DNA from: Curtobacterium sp. MMLR14_010
Lineage (GTDB): Bacteria; Actinomycetota; Actinomycetes; Actinomycetales; Microbacteriaceae
NCBI RefSeq assembly: GCF_001865015.1
Contig: NZ_MJGV01000079.1
Coordinates: forward strand, 255,578-319,577
Direction: 5' to 3'
DNA: 64,000 nt
Positions 34,058 through 42,999 of this stretch are shown piece after piece. Under the pieces are notes generated by a model. The model saw only the letters and a program-made list of their open reading frames with translations, did no database searches and was not told the DNA's origin. A program made the translations under genes and the position numbers. Every line of letters begins with the position of its first letter. Position 1 is the first letter of the stretch.

Positions 34058-35302
34058 TCAGGCCGCGCGCACGGTCCGACCGCGGGCTGCCAGCAGCGCG
34101 ATCACCGCGACGACCGCCGCCGCGAGCATCACGACGGCCAGGGGTGCGGCCGTCGCGGATCCGCCGATGCTCACCAGCGGGGACACCAGCGCCGCGAGGC
34201 CGAACTGCAGCGCACCGAGCACCGCCGACGCACTGCCCGCAGCGGACGGCACGGCTCCGAGCGCCAGCGCCGTCGCGTTGCCGAGCACCAGGCCGAGGCT
34301 GCCGACGGCGGTGAAGAGCGGCACGGCCAGGGCGATCACGGGGGCACTGGTGGCGACGAGCACGGCGAAGGCCACCGTCGACGCGAGCACGAGCACGATG
34401 CCGAGCGACAGCACGCCGCGCACCGAGTGCTTCTCGGTGAGCTTGGCGGACAGGATGCTCACGCCCATCAGGGCCAGGGCGTTGATGCCGAACGCGATCC
34501 CGTACTCGACCGTGCCGAAGCCGATCATCTCCTGGTACAGGAACGGCGACGCCGAGATGTACGCCATCATCACCGCGAACGCGAAGCCGAACACCGCCGT
34601 GTAGCCGAGGAACGTCTGCGAACGCAGGGCCCGCAACGGCGATCCCGTCGCCTGGCGTTCGGCGCGGAGCTCGTCACGGCGCGAGCGCAGGTGGGTCTCG
34701 CGGATCACGGCCAGCACCGCGACGAGCATGACCACCGACAGCCCGAGCACGATCGTGAGCAGCCCGCGCCAGCCGATCGGGCCGGTGAGCAGTCCGCCGA
34801 GCAGCGGAGCGACGACCGGGTCGACGCCACCGACGATCATCATGAGCGAGAACGCCCGGGCCGCGGGCTTGCCGGTCGCCAGGTCGGAGATGACCGCGCG
34901 GCTGATCACCATGCCGGCGGCGCCACCGAGCCCCTGCAGCAGCCGGGCCGCGACGAGCACCCCGATGCTCGGCGCGAAGACGGCCGCAGCGCTCGCGAGG
35001 ACGCAGAGTGCGGCCCCGGCGACGAGCGGGGGGACCCGGCCGAAGCGGTCGGACAGTGGCCCGAAGACGAGCTGCCCGACGGTCACGCCGACCAGGAACG
35101 CGGTGAGGGTGAGCTGCACGGTCGTCGCCGAGGTCTGCAGTTCGGTCGTCATCTCGGGGAAGGCCGGCAGGTACAGGTCCGTGGCGAAGGGGGCCACGGC
35201 GCTGAGCAGGCCGAGCACGAGCAGCAGGGCGGTGGTGATGCCCTGCTGCCGGGTCGTGGGTGTCGCGATGTCCGCGTGGATGGTGCCGGTGTCCGTGGTC
35301 AT
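34058..35302 (-). CDS. Bcr/CflA family MFS multidrug exporter
   Basis: 414 residues with twelve membrane helices. LLSAVAPFATDLYLPAFPEM in helix 1, GQLVFGPLSDRFGRVPPL (motif A) and RLLQGLGGAAGMVISRAVISDL (motif C region) are diagnostic of the Bcr/CflA drug-H+ antiporters. The ATG at 35302 lies just beyond a perfect palindrome shared with the divergent MarR gene, so expression is probably induced when that regulator binds a drug. Confidence 0.92.
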   Translation of the reverse strand: MTTDTGTIHADIATPTTRQQGITTALLLVLGLLSAVAPFATDLYLPAFPEMTTELQTSATTVQLTLTAFLVGVTVGQLVFGPLSDRFGRVPPLVAGAALCVLASAAAVFAPSIGVLVAARLLQGLGGAAGMVISRAVISDLATGKPAARAFSLMMIVGGVDPVVAPLLGGLLTGPIGWRGLLTIVLGLSVVMLVAVLAVIRETHLRSRRDELRAERQATGSPLRALRSQTFLGYTAVFGFAFAVMMAYISASPFLYQEMIGFGTVEYGIAFGINALALMGVSILSAKLTEKHSVRGVLSLGIVLVLASTVAFAVLVATSAPVIALAVPLFTAVGSLGLVLGNATALALGAVPSAAGSASAVLGALQFGLAALVSPLVSIGGSATAAPLAVVMLAAAVVAVIALLAARGRTVRAA

Positions 35303-35314
35303 GATGATGAAAGC

Positions 35315-35331
35315 ATAACTCCCTGAGTTAT
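35315..35331. promoter_or_regulatory. MarR-type operator between exporter and regulator
   Basis: ATAACTC-CCT-GAGTTAT is a perfect 7-bp inverted repeat in an AT-rich island; a further half-site-like GCATAAC follows at 35336-35342. It lies 12 bp upstream of the exporter start and overlaps a possible -10 on that strand. The MarR gene starts 39 bp beyond. Confidence 0.72.
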
Positions 35332-35370
35332 TAATGCATAACCATTGCTGATCGGCGCTACAGTGCAGGC

Positions 35371-35883
35371 ATGGACTCCGCGGTGACCGACGAGGCGCTC
35401 GCCGACCTCGCGGACCTCGTGCTCCGGGTCTCCCGCGAGATCGACCCGAACGGCAGCTCGGTCCTCGACGTCGTGCCGCTCACCGGCACCGAGGTGCTCG
35501 TCCTGCGCTGGGTCGACCTGCACCCGGGGACGTCACCGAGCGCCACGGCCGAGGCGACGACCCTGCAGCGGAGCAACCTCAGTGCCGCGCTCCGGTCGCT
35601 CGTCGCGAAGGGCATGGTGGACCGTCGTGCCGACCCTCGCGACGCCCGGCTCGTGCAGTTGTTCGCCACCGAGCAGGCGGCGGTCAACATCCGGGTGCTG
35701 CGCGCGCACTGGGCCGGAAAGCTCCGTGCGGCGCTGGGCGCCGTCGAGGCGGACGACCCGAGCCGCGTGGCCGACGCCATCGCGCTGATGAGCAGGTTCG
35801 ACAGTGCACTCCGACCGACCCGGCCCGGAGGAAGCGGCAGCGTCACCGCTGCTGGAACGTCTCCCACAGCAGGAACCCGGTGA
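35371..35883 (+). CDS. MarR family transcriptional regulator
   Basis: 170 residues with the winged-helix core: LTGTEVLVLRWVDLHPG, then SATAEATTLQRSNLSAALRSLVAKGMVDRR as the DNA-reading helices and DPRDARLVQLF as the wing. It is divergent from the Bcr-type exporter and probably represses both through the palindrome between them. A TACAGT -10-like box lies 7 nt before the ATG, suggesting a near-leaderless mRNA. Its last 41 bp overlap the end of the convergent SanA-like gene, so the tail after about residue 157 is shared sequence. Confidence 0.87.
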   Translation: MDSAVTDEALADLADLVLRVSREIDPNGSSVLDVVPLTGTEVLVLRWVDLHPGTSPSATAEATTLQRSNLSAALRSLVAKGMVDRRADPRDARLVQLFATEQAAVNIRVLRAHWAGKLRAALGAVEADDPSRVADAIALMSRFDSALRPTRPGGSGSVTAAGTSPTAGTR

Positions 35884-36967
35884 ACGCCACGAACGGCAGG
35901 AACGCCACCAGGTTGAGCCACTTGTGCTCGACGATCACCGCGATGAACTCCCGCAGGAACGCACTCGGGACGTAGTACGGCGCCGTCGGCGACCCGATCA
36001 CCTGCGCCGGCAGGTCGAGCTGCCGGGTCAGCACCGCGGCCCGGAGCACGTGGTAGTTGTTCGTCACGACGACGACGTGGCCCTCCCGTCCGGCCTCGGT
36101 CTGCACCGCGCGGGAGAAGCGGAGGTTCTCGCGGGTGGTCGTCGACGCGGTCTCGGGCAGGACGTCCTCGGCAGCCGCGCCGTTCGCGAGCAGGTACTCC
36201 GCCATCGCCGTGCCCTCGGCCCGTGGCTCGTCGGAGCCCTGCCCACCCGAGGGGATCAGCACCGGACGGCGGCCGGCAGCGACCTCGTTGCGGTACAGGG
36301 CGAGTCCCCGGTCGAGCCGGCTCCGCAGCAGCGGGGGGACCTGGCCACGGATCAGCCCGGAGCCGAGCACCACGATGGCGTCCGGCGCCTCGCGGAACCG
36401 CATCCGGCCGTAGACGACCGAGTACACGGCGAAGGCGACGAACGCGAGTGCGACGTAGACGCACAGGAAGACGAGCAGGACCACGGCCGACACGGCCAGG
36501 GAACCGACGGCGTTCTGCTCGCCGCTCGTCGCCACGGTGAACACGACGACGGCGACGGTCGGCAGCACGAACACGAGCACGCCGGCGACCAGTGACAGCA
36601 GGTTCCCCAGGCTGCGGCCCTCGCGCCGGAGCATCTGCACGCCGTTCACGACGAGCGCGACCCCGAGGGCGATGACGGCGAGCGGGACGAGCAGCACCAC
36701 GAGCCCGACGACGAACCCGAACCCGGGCACGACGGCGGTCAGGATCGAGACGGCCGCAGCCGCGCCGAACAGGATCGCCGCGGTGAGGAACACCCCGTTC
36801 CGCAGCATCCGCCGGTCGTGCCGCCGGCACAGGACGTACAGCAGCAGGAACACCAGCGCGGGGACGAGTCCCGCGGCGGCAGCGATCACGGGGTGGCCGA
36901 TCGGAGCGCGGTCATCCCAGAACGCTACCGGCTCGACGGCGCCCCGTCCCGGAGCGTCGGTGACCAC
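35843..36967 (-). CDS. SanA/YdcF-like (DUF218) membrane protein
   Basis: 374 residues. Five or so membrane helices fill the first 190 residues. The DUF218 domain follows: DAIVVLGSGLIRG, then VLIPSGGQGSDEPRAEGTAMAEYL, TTTRENLRFS and VVVTNNYHVLRAA, all family blocks (ElyC/SanA type, linked to cell-envelope integrity). A final helix sits at 350-370. The GTG at 36967 is the upstream limit; it lies within one of two direct repeats beside a 10-C tract, so the true start may be a few codons in. Confidence 0.82.
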   Translation of the reverse strand: MVTDAPGRGAVEPVAFWDDRAPIGHPVIAAAAGLVPALVFLLLYVLCRRHDRRMLRNGVFLTAAILFGAAAAVSILTAVVPGFGFVVGLVVLLVPLAVIALGVALVVNGVQMLRREGRSLGNLLSLVAGVLVFVLPTVAVVVFTVATSGEQNAVGSLAVSAVVLLVFLCVYVALAFVAFAVYSVVYGRMRFREAPDAIVVLGSGLIRGQVPPLLRSRLDRGLALYRNEVAAGRRPVLIPSGGQGSDEPRAEGTAMAEYLLANGAAAEDVLPETASTTTRENLRFSRAVQTEAGREGHVVVVTNNYHVLRAAVLTRQLDLPAQVIGSPTAPYYVPSAFLREFIAVIVEHKWLNLVAFLPFVAFTGFLLWETFQQR

Positions 36968-37007
36968 CCGCCCCCCCCCCGTCCCGGAGCATCGGTGACC
37001 ACCCCGG
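36943..37007. repeat. Direct repeat flanking a 10-base poly-C tract
   Basis: CCCGTCCCGGAGCGTCGGTG (to ACCACCC) at about 36943-36969 recurs as CGTCCCGGAGCATCGGTGAC at 36980 onward, with a run of ten C at 36971-36980 between. It lies at the 5' end of the SanA-like gene and upstream of the aldo/keto reductase. Confidence 0.65.
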
Positions 37008-37029
37008 TGCCTCGTGCCAGGCTCGGAGC

Positions 37030-38073
37030 ATGACCTACATCGCCAGTGACGACCGCTACGACTCGATGACGTACCGCAGGACGGGCAGCTCCGGCCTCGA
37101 CCTGCCGCTGCTCTCCCTCGGCTACTGGCACAACTTCGGCGACGACATGCCCTTCGAGGACCAGCGGGCGATCAGCCGTCGCGCGTTCGACCTCGGCATC
37201 ACGCACCACGACCTCGCGAACAACTACGGCCCGCCCTACGGCGCCGCCGAGGTCAACTTCGGGCGGCTCATGCGCGAGGACTTCCGCCCGTACCGCGACG
37301 AGATGGTCGTCTCCACGAAGGCCGGCTGGGACATGTGGCCCGGCCCGTACGGTCAGGGCGGTGGATCGCGCAAGTACGTCCTCGCATCGCTCGACCAGTC
37401 CCTGACCCGCATGGGCCTGGACTACGTCGACGTCTTCTACTCCCACCGCCTCGACGCCTCGACACCGCTCGAGGAGACCATGGGCGCGCTGCACACCGCC
37501 GTCCAGCAGGGCAAGGCGCTCTACGTCGGCATCTCCTCCTACGACGCGGCGCGCAGCCGCGAGGCCGTCGAGATCCTCCGTGACCTCGGCACCCCGCTCC
37601 TGATCCACCAGCCCTCGTACTCGATGCTGAACCGCTGGATCGAGACCGAGGGGCTCCTCGACGCCGCCAGCGAGCTCGGCTTCGGCGTGATCGGCTTCAC
37701 CGCCCTCGCCCAGGGGCTGCTCACCGGCAAGTACCTCAACGGGGTGCCGGACGACTCCCGCGCCGCCGCCGGCAAGTCGCTCGACCCGTCCTCGATCACG
37801 CCGGAGGTCGTCGAGCACCTCAACGCGCTGAACGCGCTCGCCGAGTCGCGCGGGCAGTCCCTGGCGCAGCTCGCCCTCGCCTGGGCCCTCCGCGACGAGC
37901 GCGTCACCTCGCTCGTCATCGGGGCGTCGAGGGTGTCCCAGCTCGAGGACAACGTCGCCGCCCTGACGAACCTGTCGTTCACCGACGAGGAGCTCCGCAC
38001 CATCGACGAGCACTCCGTCGGCATCACGGACGTCGACCTGTGGGCGGGGGCGCGTTCCGGCGCCGTCTCCTGA
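37030..38073 (+). CDS. mgrA: Aldo/keto reductase, L-glyceraldehyde-3-phosphate reductase (YghZ) type
   Basis: 347 residues. TYRRTGSSGLDLPLLSLGYWHNFGDDM, NNYGPPYGAAEVNFG and SRKYVLASLDQSLTRMGLDYVDVFYSHRLD are hallmarks of the YghZ/AKR14 branch. The catalytic Asp, Tyr (NNYG), Lys (VSTKAGW) and His (SHRLD) are all present. It reduces L-glyceraldehyde 3-phosphate or methylglyoxal-type aldehydes with NADPH. The ATG at 37030 lies close behind a GGAGC; a family I hairpin follows the stop. Confidence 0.9.
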   Translation: MTYIASDDRYDSMTYRRTGSSGLDLPLLSLGYWHNFGDDMPFEDQRAISRRAFDLGITHHDLANNYGPPYGAAEVNFGRLMREDFRPYRDEMVVSTKAGWDMWPGPYGQGGGSRKYVLASLDQSLTRMGLDYVDVFYSHRLDASTPLEETMGALHTAVQQGKALYVGISSYDAARSREAVEILRDLGTPLLIHQPSYSMLNRWIETEGLLDAASELGFGVIGFTALAQGLLTGKYLNGVPDDSRAAAGKSLDPSSITPEVVEHLNALNALAESRGQSLAQLALAWALRDERVTSLVIGASRVSQLEDNVAALTNLSFTDEELRTIDEHSVGITDVDLWAGARSGAVS

Positions 38074-38088
38074 CGCACCCACGTGACG

Positions 38089-38128
38089 GACGGGAGGCTC
38101 GCTGTCAGCTGGCACCGAGCCTCCCGTC
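38089..38128. terminator. Family I palindrome acting as likely terminator
   Basis: GACGGGAGGCTCG and CGAGCCTCCCGTC are a perfect 13-bp inverted repeat with a 14-nt loop, 16 bp after the reductase stop. The loop reads like the inner part of the 4898 copy (GTCAGCTGGCACC), so this is a shortened version of it. Confidence 0.8.
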
Positions 38129-38157
38129 GGTCCCGGCGCACGTTCCCACCCCTGTCA

Positions 38158-38183
38158 CGCGCGATGGCAAGGCGGATCGCGCG
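38158..38183. terminator. Short hairpin 3' of the second aldo/keto reductase
   Basis: CGCGCGAT-N10-ATCGCGCG, a perfect 8-bp inverted repeat 25 bp past the stop of the leftward reductase gene. No T-run. Confidence 0.55.
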
Positions 38184-38207
38184 TTGCAGGTCGGAACGAA
38201 CGGCCCC

Positions 38208-39254
38208 CTACGCGCGATTCGACTCGCTGCGCGCGACTTCGCGACCGCGCAAGCGCTCGCGGGACAGCGCTGCCAGCGGCACGCCGGTGTCCCGTTCCAG
38301 CAGGTGGGTCCCGGGTGGCACCACGGCGTCCACCGCGTCGAGCAGGTCGTCGTCGAGCACGACCTCGGCCGCCTGCGCGTAGGCGTCCACGTGCGACACC
38401 GTCCGCGGGCCGACGACCACCGACGCCACGTCCGGGTGGGTCAGCGCGAACCCGACGGCGAGTTCGAGCAGGGTGAGTCCGGCCTCGTCGGCGAGCAGCC
38501 CGAGCCGGTCGACGGCTTCGAGCTTCCGCCGGTTGCCGGGCGCTCCGATGTCGTACTCCGTCGGCCGCGCGACGCTGTGCGGTGACCGCGGCTGCACGGT
38601 GCCGATCCGGTAGGCGCCGGCGAGCCACCCGCCCGCGAGCGGTGCCCCGGCCAGGACCCCGAGACCGAACCGCCGTGCGACCGGGAACACGGTCCGCTCG
38701 GCTGTCCGCGTCAGCATCGAGTACGGCGCGTGGGTGGCGGTGGCGCGCTTCGCCCCGGACCGGAGCCACTGGGCCTCGACGAGTTCCTCGGCGGGGAACG
38801 CGGGGATCCCGAACGCCCGGATCTTGCCCTGCGCGACCAGGTCTGCGAGCGCGTCGAGCGTCTCGTCGAGTGCGGTCGCCGGGTCGGGCCTGGCGGGCTG
38901 GTACAGGTCGATGACGTCGGTGCCGAGCCGGGTGAGGCTCCGCTCGACGGCCTGGAACATCCACCGTCGACCGGCGCCCCGGGGGGCGGGGTCGCCGTCG
39001 GTGGGGTCGCCGAAGCGGACGGACAGGAAGACGTCGTCGCGACGTCCGGCGAGTGCACGGCCGACCGCGACCTCCGCGAGTCCCGCACCGTGCGCGTCCG
39101 AGACGTCGACGGCGGTGATGCCGCGGTCGAGTCCGTCGACGACCAGCTGCGCCGCGCCCTCGACGTCCCGCGCCGCGACCCCGGCGACTGCGCGGGTCCC
39201 GAGGGTCAGCGCGCTGACGGGCGCACCCGACCGGCCCATCGTGCGCTGCTCCAT
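38208..39254 (-). CDS. Aldo/keto reductase-like protein with a degenerate catalytic tetrad
   Basis: 348 residues that align along the whole AKR barrel (TLGTRAVAG; VERSLTRLGTDVIDLYQPARPDP; IRAFGIPAF; LELAVGFALTHPDVASVVVGPRT). Only the catalytic Asp50 is kept. The Tyr is His55 (DAHG instead of DVYG), the Lys is Arg80 (SVRFG instead of TKFG) and the His is Ala121 (YQPARPD instead of YQLHRPD). The reading frame is otherwise intact with normal codon use, so it is not simply decaying; it may bind rather than reduce its ligand. The ATG at 39254 is chosen over a GTG three codons up; neither has a good ribosome site. Confidence 0.85.
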   Translation of the reverse strand: MEQRTMGRSGAPVSALTLGTRAVAGVAARDVEGAAQLVVDGLDRGITAVDVSDAHGAGLAEVAVGRALAGRRDDVFLSVRFGDPTDGDPAPRGAGRRWMFQAVERSLTRLGTDVIDLYQPARPDPATALDETLDALADLVAQGKIRAFGIPAFPAEELVEAQWLRSGAKRATATHAPYSMLTRTAERTVFPVARRFGLGVLAGAPLAGGWLAGAYRIGTVQPRSPHSVARPTEYDIGAPGNRRKLEAVDRLGLLADEAGLTLLELAVGFALTHPDVASVVVGPRTVSHVDAYAQAAEVVLDDDLLDAVDAVVPPGTHLLERDTGVPLAALSRERLRGREVARSESNRA

Positions 39255-39446
39255 GCGCGCCACGATATGGGCGTCCGCGGGCGACCGGGACGCCGGTGAC
39301 GAACCGTGACGCGGACCGGTCGCAGTCCGTCCGACGTGACGTCCGATGACGTGTCAGGGCCGGTTCCACGACGTCCGGTGACGGCGGGTTGCGGTGCATG
39401 TCGGGAGGCTCGCGGTGCGCCCGCGGCACTGCCTACGGTCCTCGAC

Positions 39447-41156
39447 ATGACCCGATCCGACACCGTCCAGCCCGACGCGCCGGCCGCACAGCCAGGACGC
39501 GCCGTGCGTCGTCGCGTGGTCGCCGCGCTCGCTGCTGCTGCCGCTGCCACCGTGCTCCTGGCCGGCTGCTCGGCCGGCGCCGTCTCCGCGACCCGGGACA
39601 CCGGCCCGGTGCGCGGCGGCACCCTGGTCTACGCGACGGACCGTGAGCCGACGTGCCTCGACCCGCACAACTCCGGGGACATGCCGCAGACGTACATCGC
39701 CAGGCAGTACCTCGACTCGCTCGTGTCCCTGCAGCGGGACGGCAGCGTCCTGCCCTGGCTCGCGACGAGCTGGCGGATCTCGGACGACGGCACGCAGTAC
39801 GACTTCACGCTGAAGCGGGGCGTGGAGTTCACGGACGGCACCCCGTTCGACGCGCAGGCGGTGGTGGACAACTTCACGCAGATCCTCGACCCGGCGACGC
39901 AGTCGAGCACCGACCTGCTCTACCTGACCGGGTACTTCGACAAGGCCACCGTCATCAGCGACCACGTCGTGCGCATCGACCTGAAGCGGCCGTACTCCCC
40001 GCTGCTCGCCGCGCTGTCGCAGGCGTTCTTCGGGATGGAGTCGCCGAAGGCCATGGCGCGGGGGCTCGCGGCGAACTGCGAGTCGCCCGTGGGGACGGGC
40101 CCGTTCGTCGTGCAGCGCTGGAACCACGAGCGGGACGTCGAACTCGTCCGGAACGCGTCGTACTCCAGCCCACCGGAGGATGCGGAGCACCAGGGACCGG
40201 CGTACCTCGACGGCATCACGTGGAAGTTCCTGAAGGACAACACGACCCGGTACGGCGCGCTCAGCTCCGGCGAGGCGGACGTGGTCTTCAACGTGCCGCC
40301 CGAGAGCGAGGGCCTGGCGAAGGCGGACCCGTCGATCAGCCTGCAGACCTTCGTGCACTCCGGGTCGCCGTTCAGCCTCGACATGAACACCAGGAGCCCC
40401 GTGTTCAGCGACGTGCGCGTCCGGCAGGCCTTCGTGCACGCCTCGGATGCGAAGGAAGCGGTGGAGAGCGCCTACAACGGGGTGTTCCCGTACGAGGGCA
40501 ACACCATCAGCTCCGGCACCCCGCACTACGACCGGGCGTACCACGAGCCCTTCCCGTACGACCCGCGCGGGGCCGCTGCGCTGCTCGACGCCGCCGGGTG
40601 GACCGGACGCGACGCGGACGGGTACCGCACGAAGGACGGCACCACGCTGACCGTGCGGCTGCCCTACAACGCCGACTCGGCCGAGACCCCGCCCGCCGAC
40701 CTGACGATCCTGCAGGACGTCCAGGCGATGGAGAAGCGCGTCGGCATCAAGGTCGTCCTGCGGGCGCTCGACTCCTCGTCGATGAACGCGGTGTGGGGCG
40801 ACCCGACGGCGTACGACCTGCTCGGGAACTACTGGAACAGCCCGACGCCGCACGTGATGTACATCAAGTACTCGAAGGCGACGTACGACGTCGACAACGG
40901 GCAGAACTCGGCCTACGCGTACGACGACGAGCTCGACCGGCTGCTCGTCGCGGGCACGGCGACGACGGACCCCGCGCAGCAGGCCGACCTCTACCGCCGA
41001 GCCCAGGCGCGCATCACCGCGAAGGCGTGGAACCTGCCGCTCTACCCGATCCAGACCCGGCTCGGCATCGCCGACCGTGTCAGGGGCGTGTGGATCGAAC
41101 CCAGCGAGGGCGAACCCGTCCTCAGCGACGCGTACCTGATCGACGGAGGCAACTGA
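39447..41156 (+). CDS. ABC transporter substrate-binding lipoprotein, family 5
   Basis: 569 residues. A basic N-terminal stretch and hydrophobic run end in LLAGC. The mature part has the SBP_bac_5 marks GGTLVYATDREPTCLDPHNSG and FTLKRGVEFTDGTPFDAQAV. It heads a tightly overlapping operon of two permeases, a fused ATPase and a flavin enzyme. The start at 39447 gives the expected signal length; the frame is open further upstream but without a ribosome site. The final enzyme of the operon suggests the ligand is an organosulfur or other modified compound rather than a plain dipeptide (inference). Confidence 0.9.
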   Translation: MTRSDTVQPDAPAAQPGRAVRRRVVAALAAAAAATVLLAGCSAGAVSATRDTGPVRGGTLVYATDREPTCLDPHNSGDMPQTYIARQYLDSLVSLQRDGSVLPWLATSWRISDDGTQYDFTLKRGVEFTDGTPFDAQAVVDNFTQILDPATQSSTDLLYLTGYFDKATVISDHVVRIDLKRPYSPLLAALSQAFFGMESPKAMARGLAANCESPVGTGPFVVQRWNHERDVELVRNASYSSPPEDAEHQGPAYLDGITWKFLKDNTTRYGALSSGEADVVFNVPPESEGLAKADPSISLQTFVHSGSPFSLDMNTRSPVFSDVRVRQAFVHASDAKEAVESAYNGVFPYEGNTISSGTPHYDRAYHEPFPYDPRGAAALLDAAGWTGRDADGYRTKDGTTLTVRLPYNADSAETPPADLTILQDVQAMEKRVGIKVVLRALDSSSMNAVWGDPTAYDLLGNYWNSPTPHVMYIKYSKATYDVDNGQNSAYAYDDELDRLLVAGTATTDPAQQADLYRRAQARITAKAWNLPLYPIQTRLGIADRVRGVWIEPSEGEPVLSDAYLIDGGN

Positions 41157-42094
41157 TGCTGGTCCGAGTCACCCGACGCATCGTCGAGGCGGTGGTCCTG
41201 CTCCTCGCCGTCGGCACCATCGTGTTCTTCCTCGAGCACGCGGTCCCCGGCGACCCGGCGGTCGCCATCCTCGGCGGCGCCGCGTCGCACCCCACGAAGG
41301 AGGCCGTGGCCGCGGTCACCGCGCAGTACGGCTTCGACCGGCCACTCCTTGCGCAGTACGGCGACTTCCTCGCGGGGCTGGTCCGCCTCGACTTCGGGGA
41401 GTCGTACACGCTGAAGCAGTCCGTCACGAGCGTGGTCGCCGGCCAGATCGGACCGACCCTCGCCCTCACGGTGACGGCACTCGTGCTGGCGTGGCTGCTC
41501 TCGATCACGTCGACGCTCCTCTCCGCGGGCCGCCCCGGGCTCCGCGGTCGGATCGGCTCCGTGCTCGAGACCGTCGCCGCCGGCCTGCCGCAGTTCTGGC
41601 TCGGCCTCGTGCTGCTCCTGGTGTTCGCCGTGCAGCTGCACTGGTTCCCGGTGATCGGCTCGGGTCCGCTCGGCATCGTCCTGCCGGCCCTGACCCTCGC
41701 GATCCCGCTCGCCGGGTTCCTCGGGCAGGTCACCCGCGACGAGTTCGAGGACAAGCAGCAGCAGCCCTTCGTCCTCTCCGCCCGCAGCCGTGGCCTGTCC
41801 GAGGCGGCGATCCGTGCGAAGTACGTCCTCCGGCACGCGGCGCTCCCCGGCGTCACGCTCTCCGGCTGGGGCCTCGGGTCGCTCGTCTCCGGCGCCGTCA
41901 TCGCCGAGGTCGTCTTCGCCCGTCAGGGCATCGGCCAGGTGCTCGTCACCGCCGTGAGCGCGCAGGACCTGCCGCTCGTCATCGGCATCACCTTCGTCGT
42001 GGCACTCGTCTACGTCGTCGCGAACATCCTCACCGACATCGCGTACGTCGTGGTCGACCCACGGCTGCGCCGGACGACCGGAGCCGCAGCATGA
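41156..42094 (+). CDS. ABC transporter permease, DppB type
   Basis: 312 residues, six membrane helices. RVTRRIVEAVVLLLAVGTIVFFLEHAVPGDP at the start and the EAA loop FVLSARSRGLSEAAIRAKYVLRHAALP identify it. Its ATG shares bases with the preceding stop (TGATG) and its stop overlaps the next ATG. Forms the membrane channel with the following permease. Confidence 0.92.
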   Translation: MLVRVTRRIVEAVVLLLAVGTIVFFLEHAVPGDPAVAILGGAASHPTKEAVAAVTAQYGFDRPLLAQYGDFLAGLVRLDFGESYTLKQSVTSVVAGQIGPTLALTVTALVLAWLLSITSTLLSAGRPGLRGRIGSVLETVAAGLPQFWLGLVLLLVFAVQLHWFPVIGSGPLGIVLPALTLAIPLAGFLGQVTRDEFEDKQQQPFVLSARSRGLSEAAIRAKYVLRHAALPGVTLSGWGLGSLVSGAVIAEVVFARQGIGQVLVTAVSAQDLPLVIGITFVVALVYVVANILTDIAYVVVDPRLRRTTGAAA

Positions 42095-42999
42095 CCACCG
42101 CGACCATCGCACCCACCGAGCCGACCGCCCTGGGCCCGGCCCCGGTCCCCACCGCAGCCGGCCCACGCCGAGTACGGAGAGCCTCCCACCCGTTCCGCCG
42201 TGGGTCGTTCTGGGCGGCCGCGACGTTCATCGCGCTCGTCGTGGTGGCGGCCCTCTGGCCGTCCCTGCTGGCGACCCAGGACCCGCTCGCGATCGACCTC
42301 GGGAAGAGCTTCGACACCCCGAGCGCGCAGCACGTCTTCGGCACCGACCAGTCGGGGCGCGACGTGTACTCGCGTGTCGTCCACGGTGCCGGGCAGTCGG
42401 TGCTCATCGGCGTCGGCGCGACCGCCCTCGGACTGGCCGGAGCCGTCCTGCTCGGTGTCCTCGGCGGCCTCGGCGGCCGGGCCGTCGACGCCGTCGTGAC
42501 CCGCGTCATCGAGGTCCTCTACGCCTTCCCCGGCATCCTCCTGGCGCTCATCCTCATCGCCGTCTTCGGCAACAGCGCCGGCACGCAGATCCTCGCCGTG
42601 GGCATCGCGACCGTCCCCGGGTACGCCCGGATGGTGCGCGGCCAGATGCTCGCGGTCCGTGACGCACCGTACGTGCAGGCCGAGCGCGCCCTCGGACACT
42701 CCGCCGGGCACGTCCTGGTCCACACGCTCCTGCCGAACGCGTTCCGGCCGCTGACCGTGCTCGTCACGCTCGGCATCGGCCAGGCGATCGTCTGGGCCTC
42801 CGCGCTCGGCTTCCTCGGCATGGGCGTCCAGCCGCCAGCGCCGGAGTGGGGCGCGATGCTCAACGCCGGCCGCAACTACCTGCAGCAGGCCTGGTGGCTC
42901 GACTTCTGGCCCGGCGTGGTCATCGTGCTGCTCGCCCTGTCCCTGACGGCCGTCGGTCGCTCCGTCCAGACCACCACCCAGCCGGGAGGCCCCCGATGA
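42091..42999 (+). CDS. ABC transporter permease, DppC type
   Basis: 302 residues with a long Pro/Thr-rich cytoplasmic N-terminus, six helices, HVFGTDQSGRDVYSRVVHGAGQSVLIG and the EAA loop YVQAERALGHSAGHVLVHTLLPN. It is coupled to both neighbours by 4-nt overlaps. Together with the upstream permease it should import the ligand captured by the lipoprotein. Confidence 0.92.
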   Translation: MTTATIAPTEPTALGPAPVPTAAGPRRVRRASHPFRRGSFWAAATFIALVVVAALWPSLLATQDPLAIDLGKSFDTPSAQHVFGTDQSGRDVYSRVVHGAGQSVLIGVGATALGLAGAVLLGVLGGLGGRAVDAVVTRVIEVLYAFPGILLALILIAVFGNSAGTQILAVGIATVPGYARMVRGQMLAVRDAPYVQAERALGHSAGHVLVHTLLPNAFRPLTVLVTLGIGQAIVWASALGFLGMGVQPPAPEWGAMLNAGRNYLQQAWWLDFWPGVVIVLLALSLTAVGRSVQTTTQPGGPR

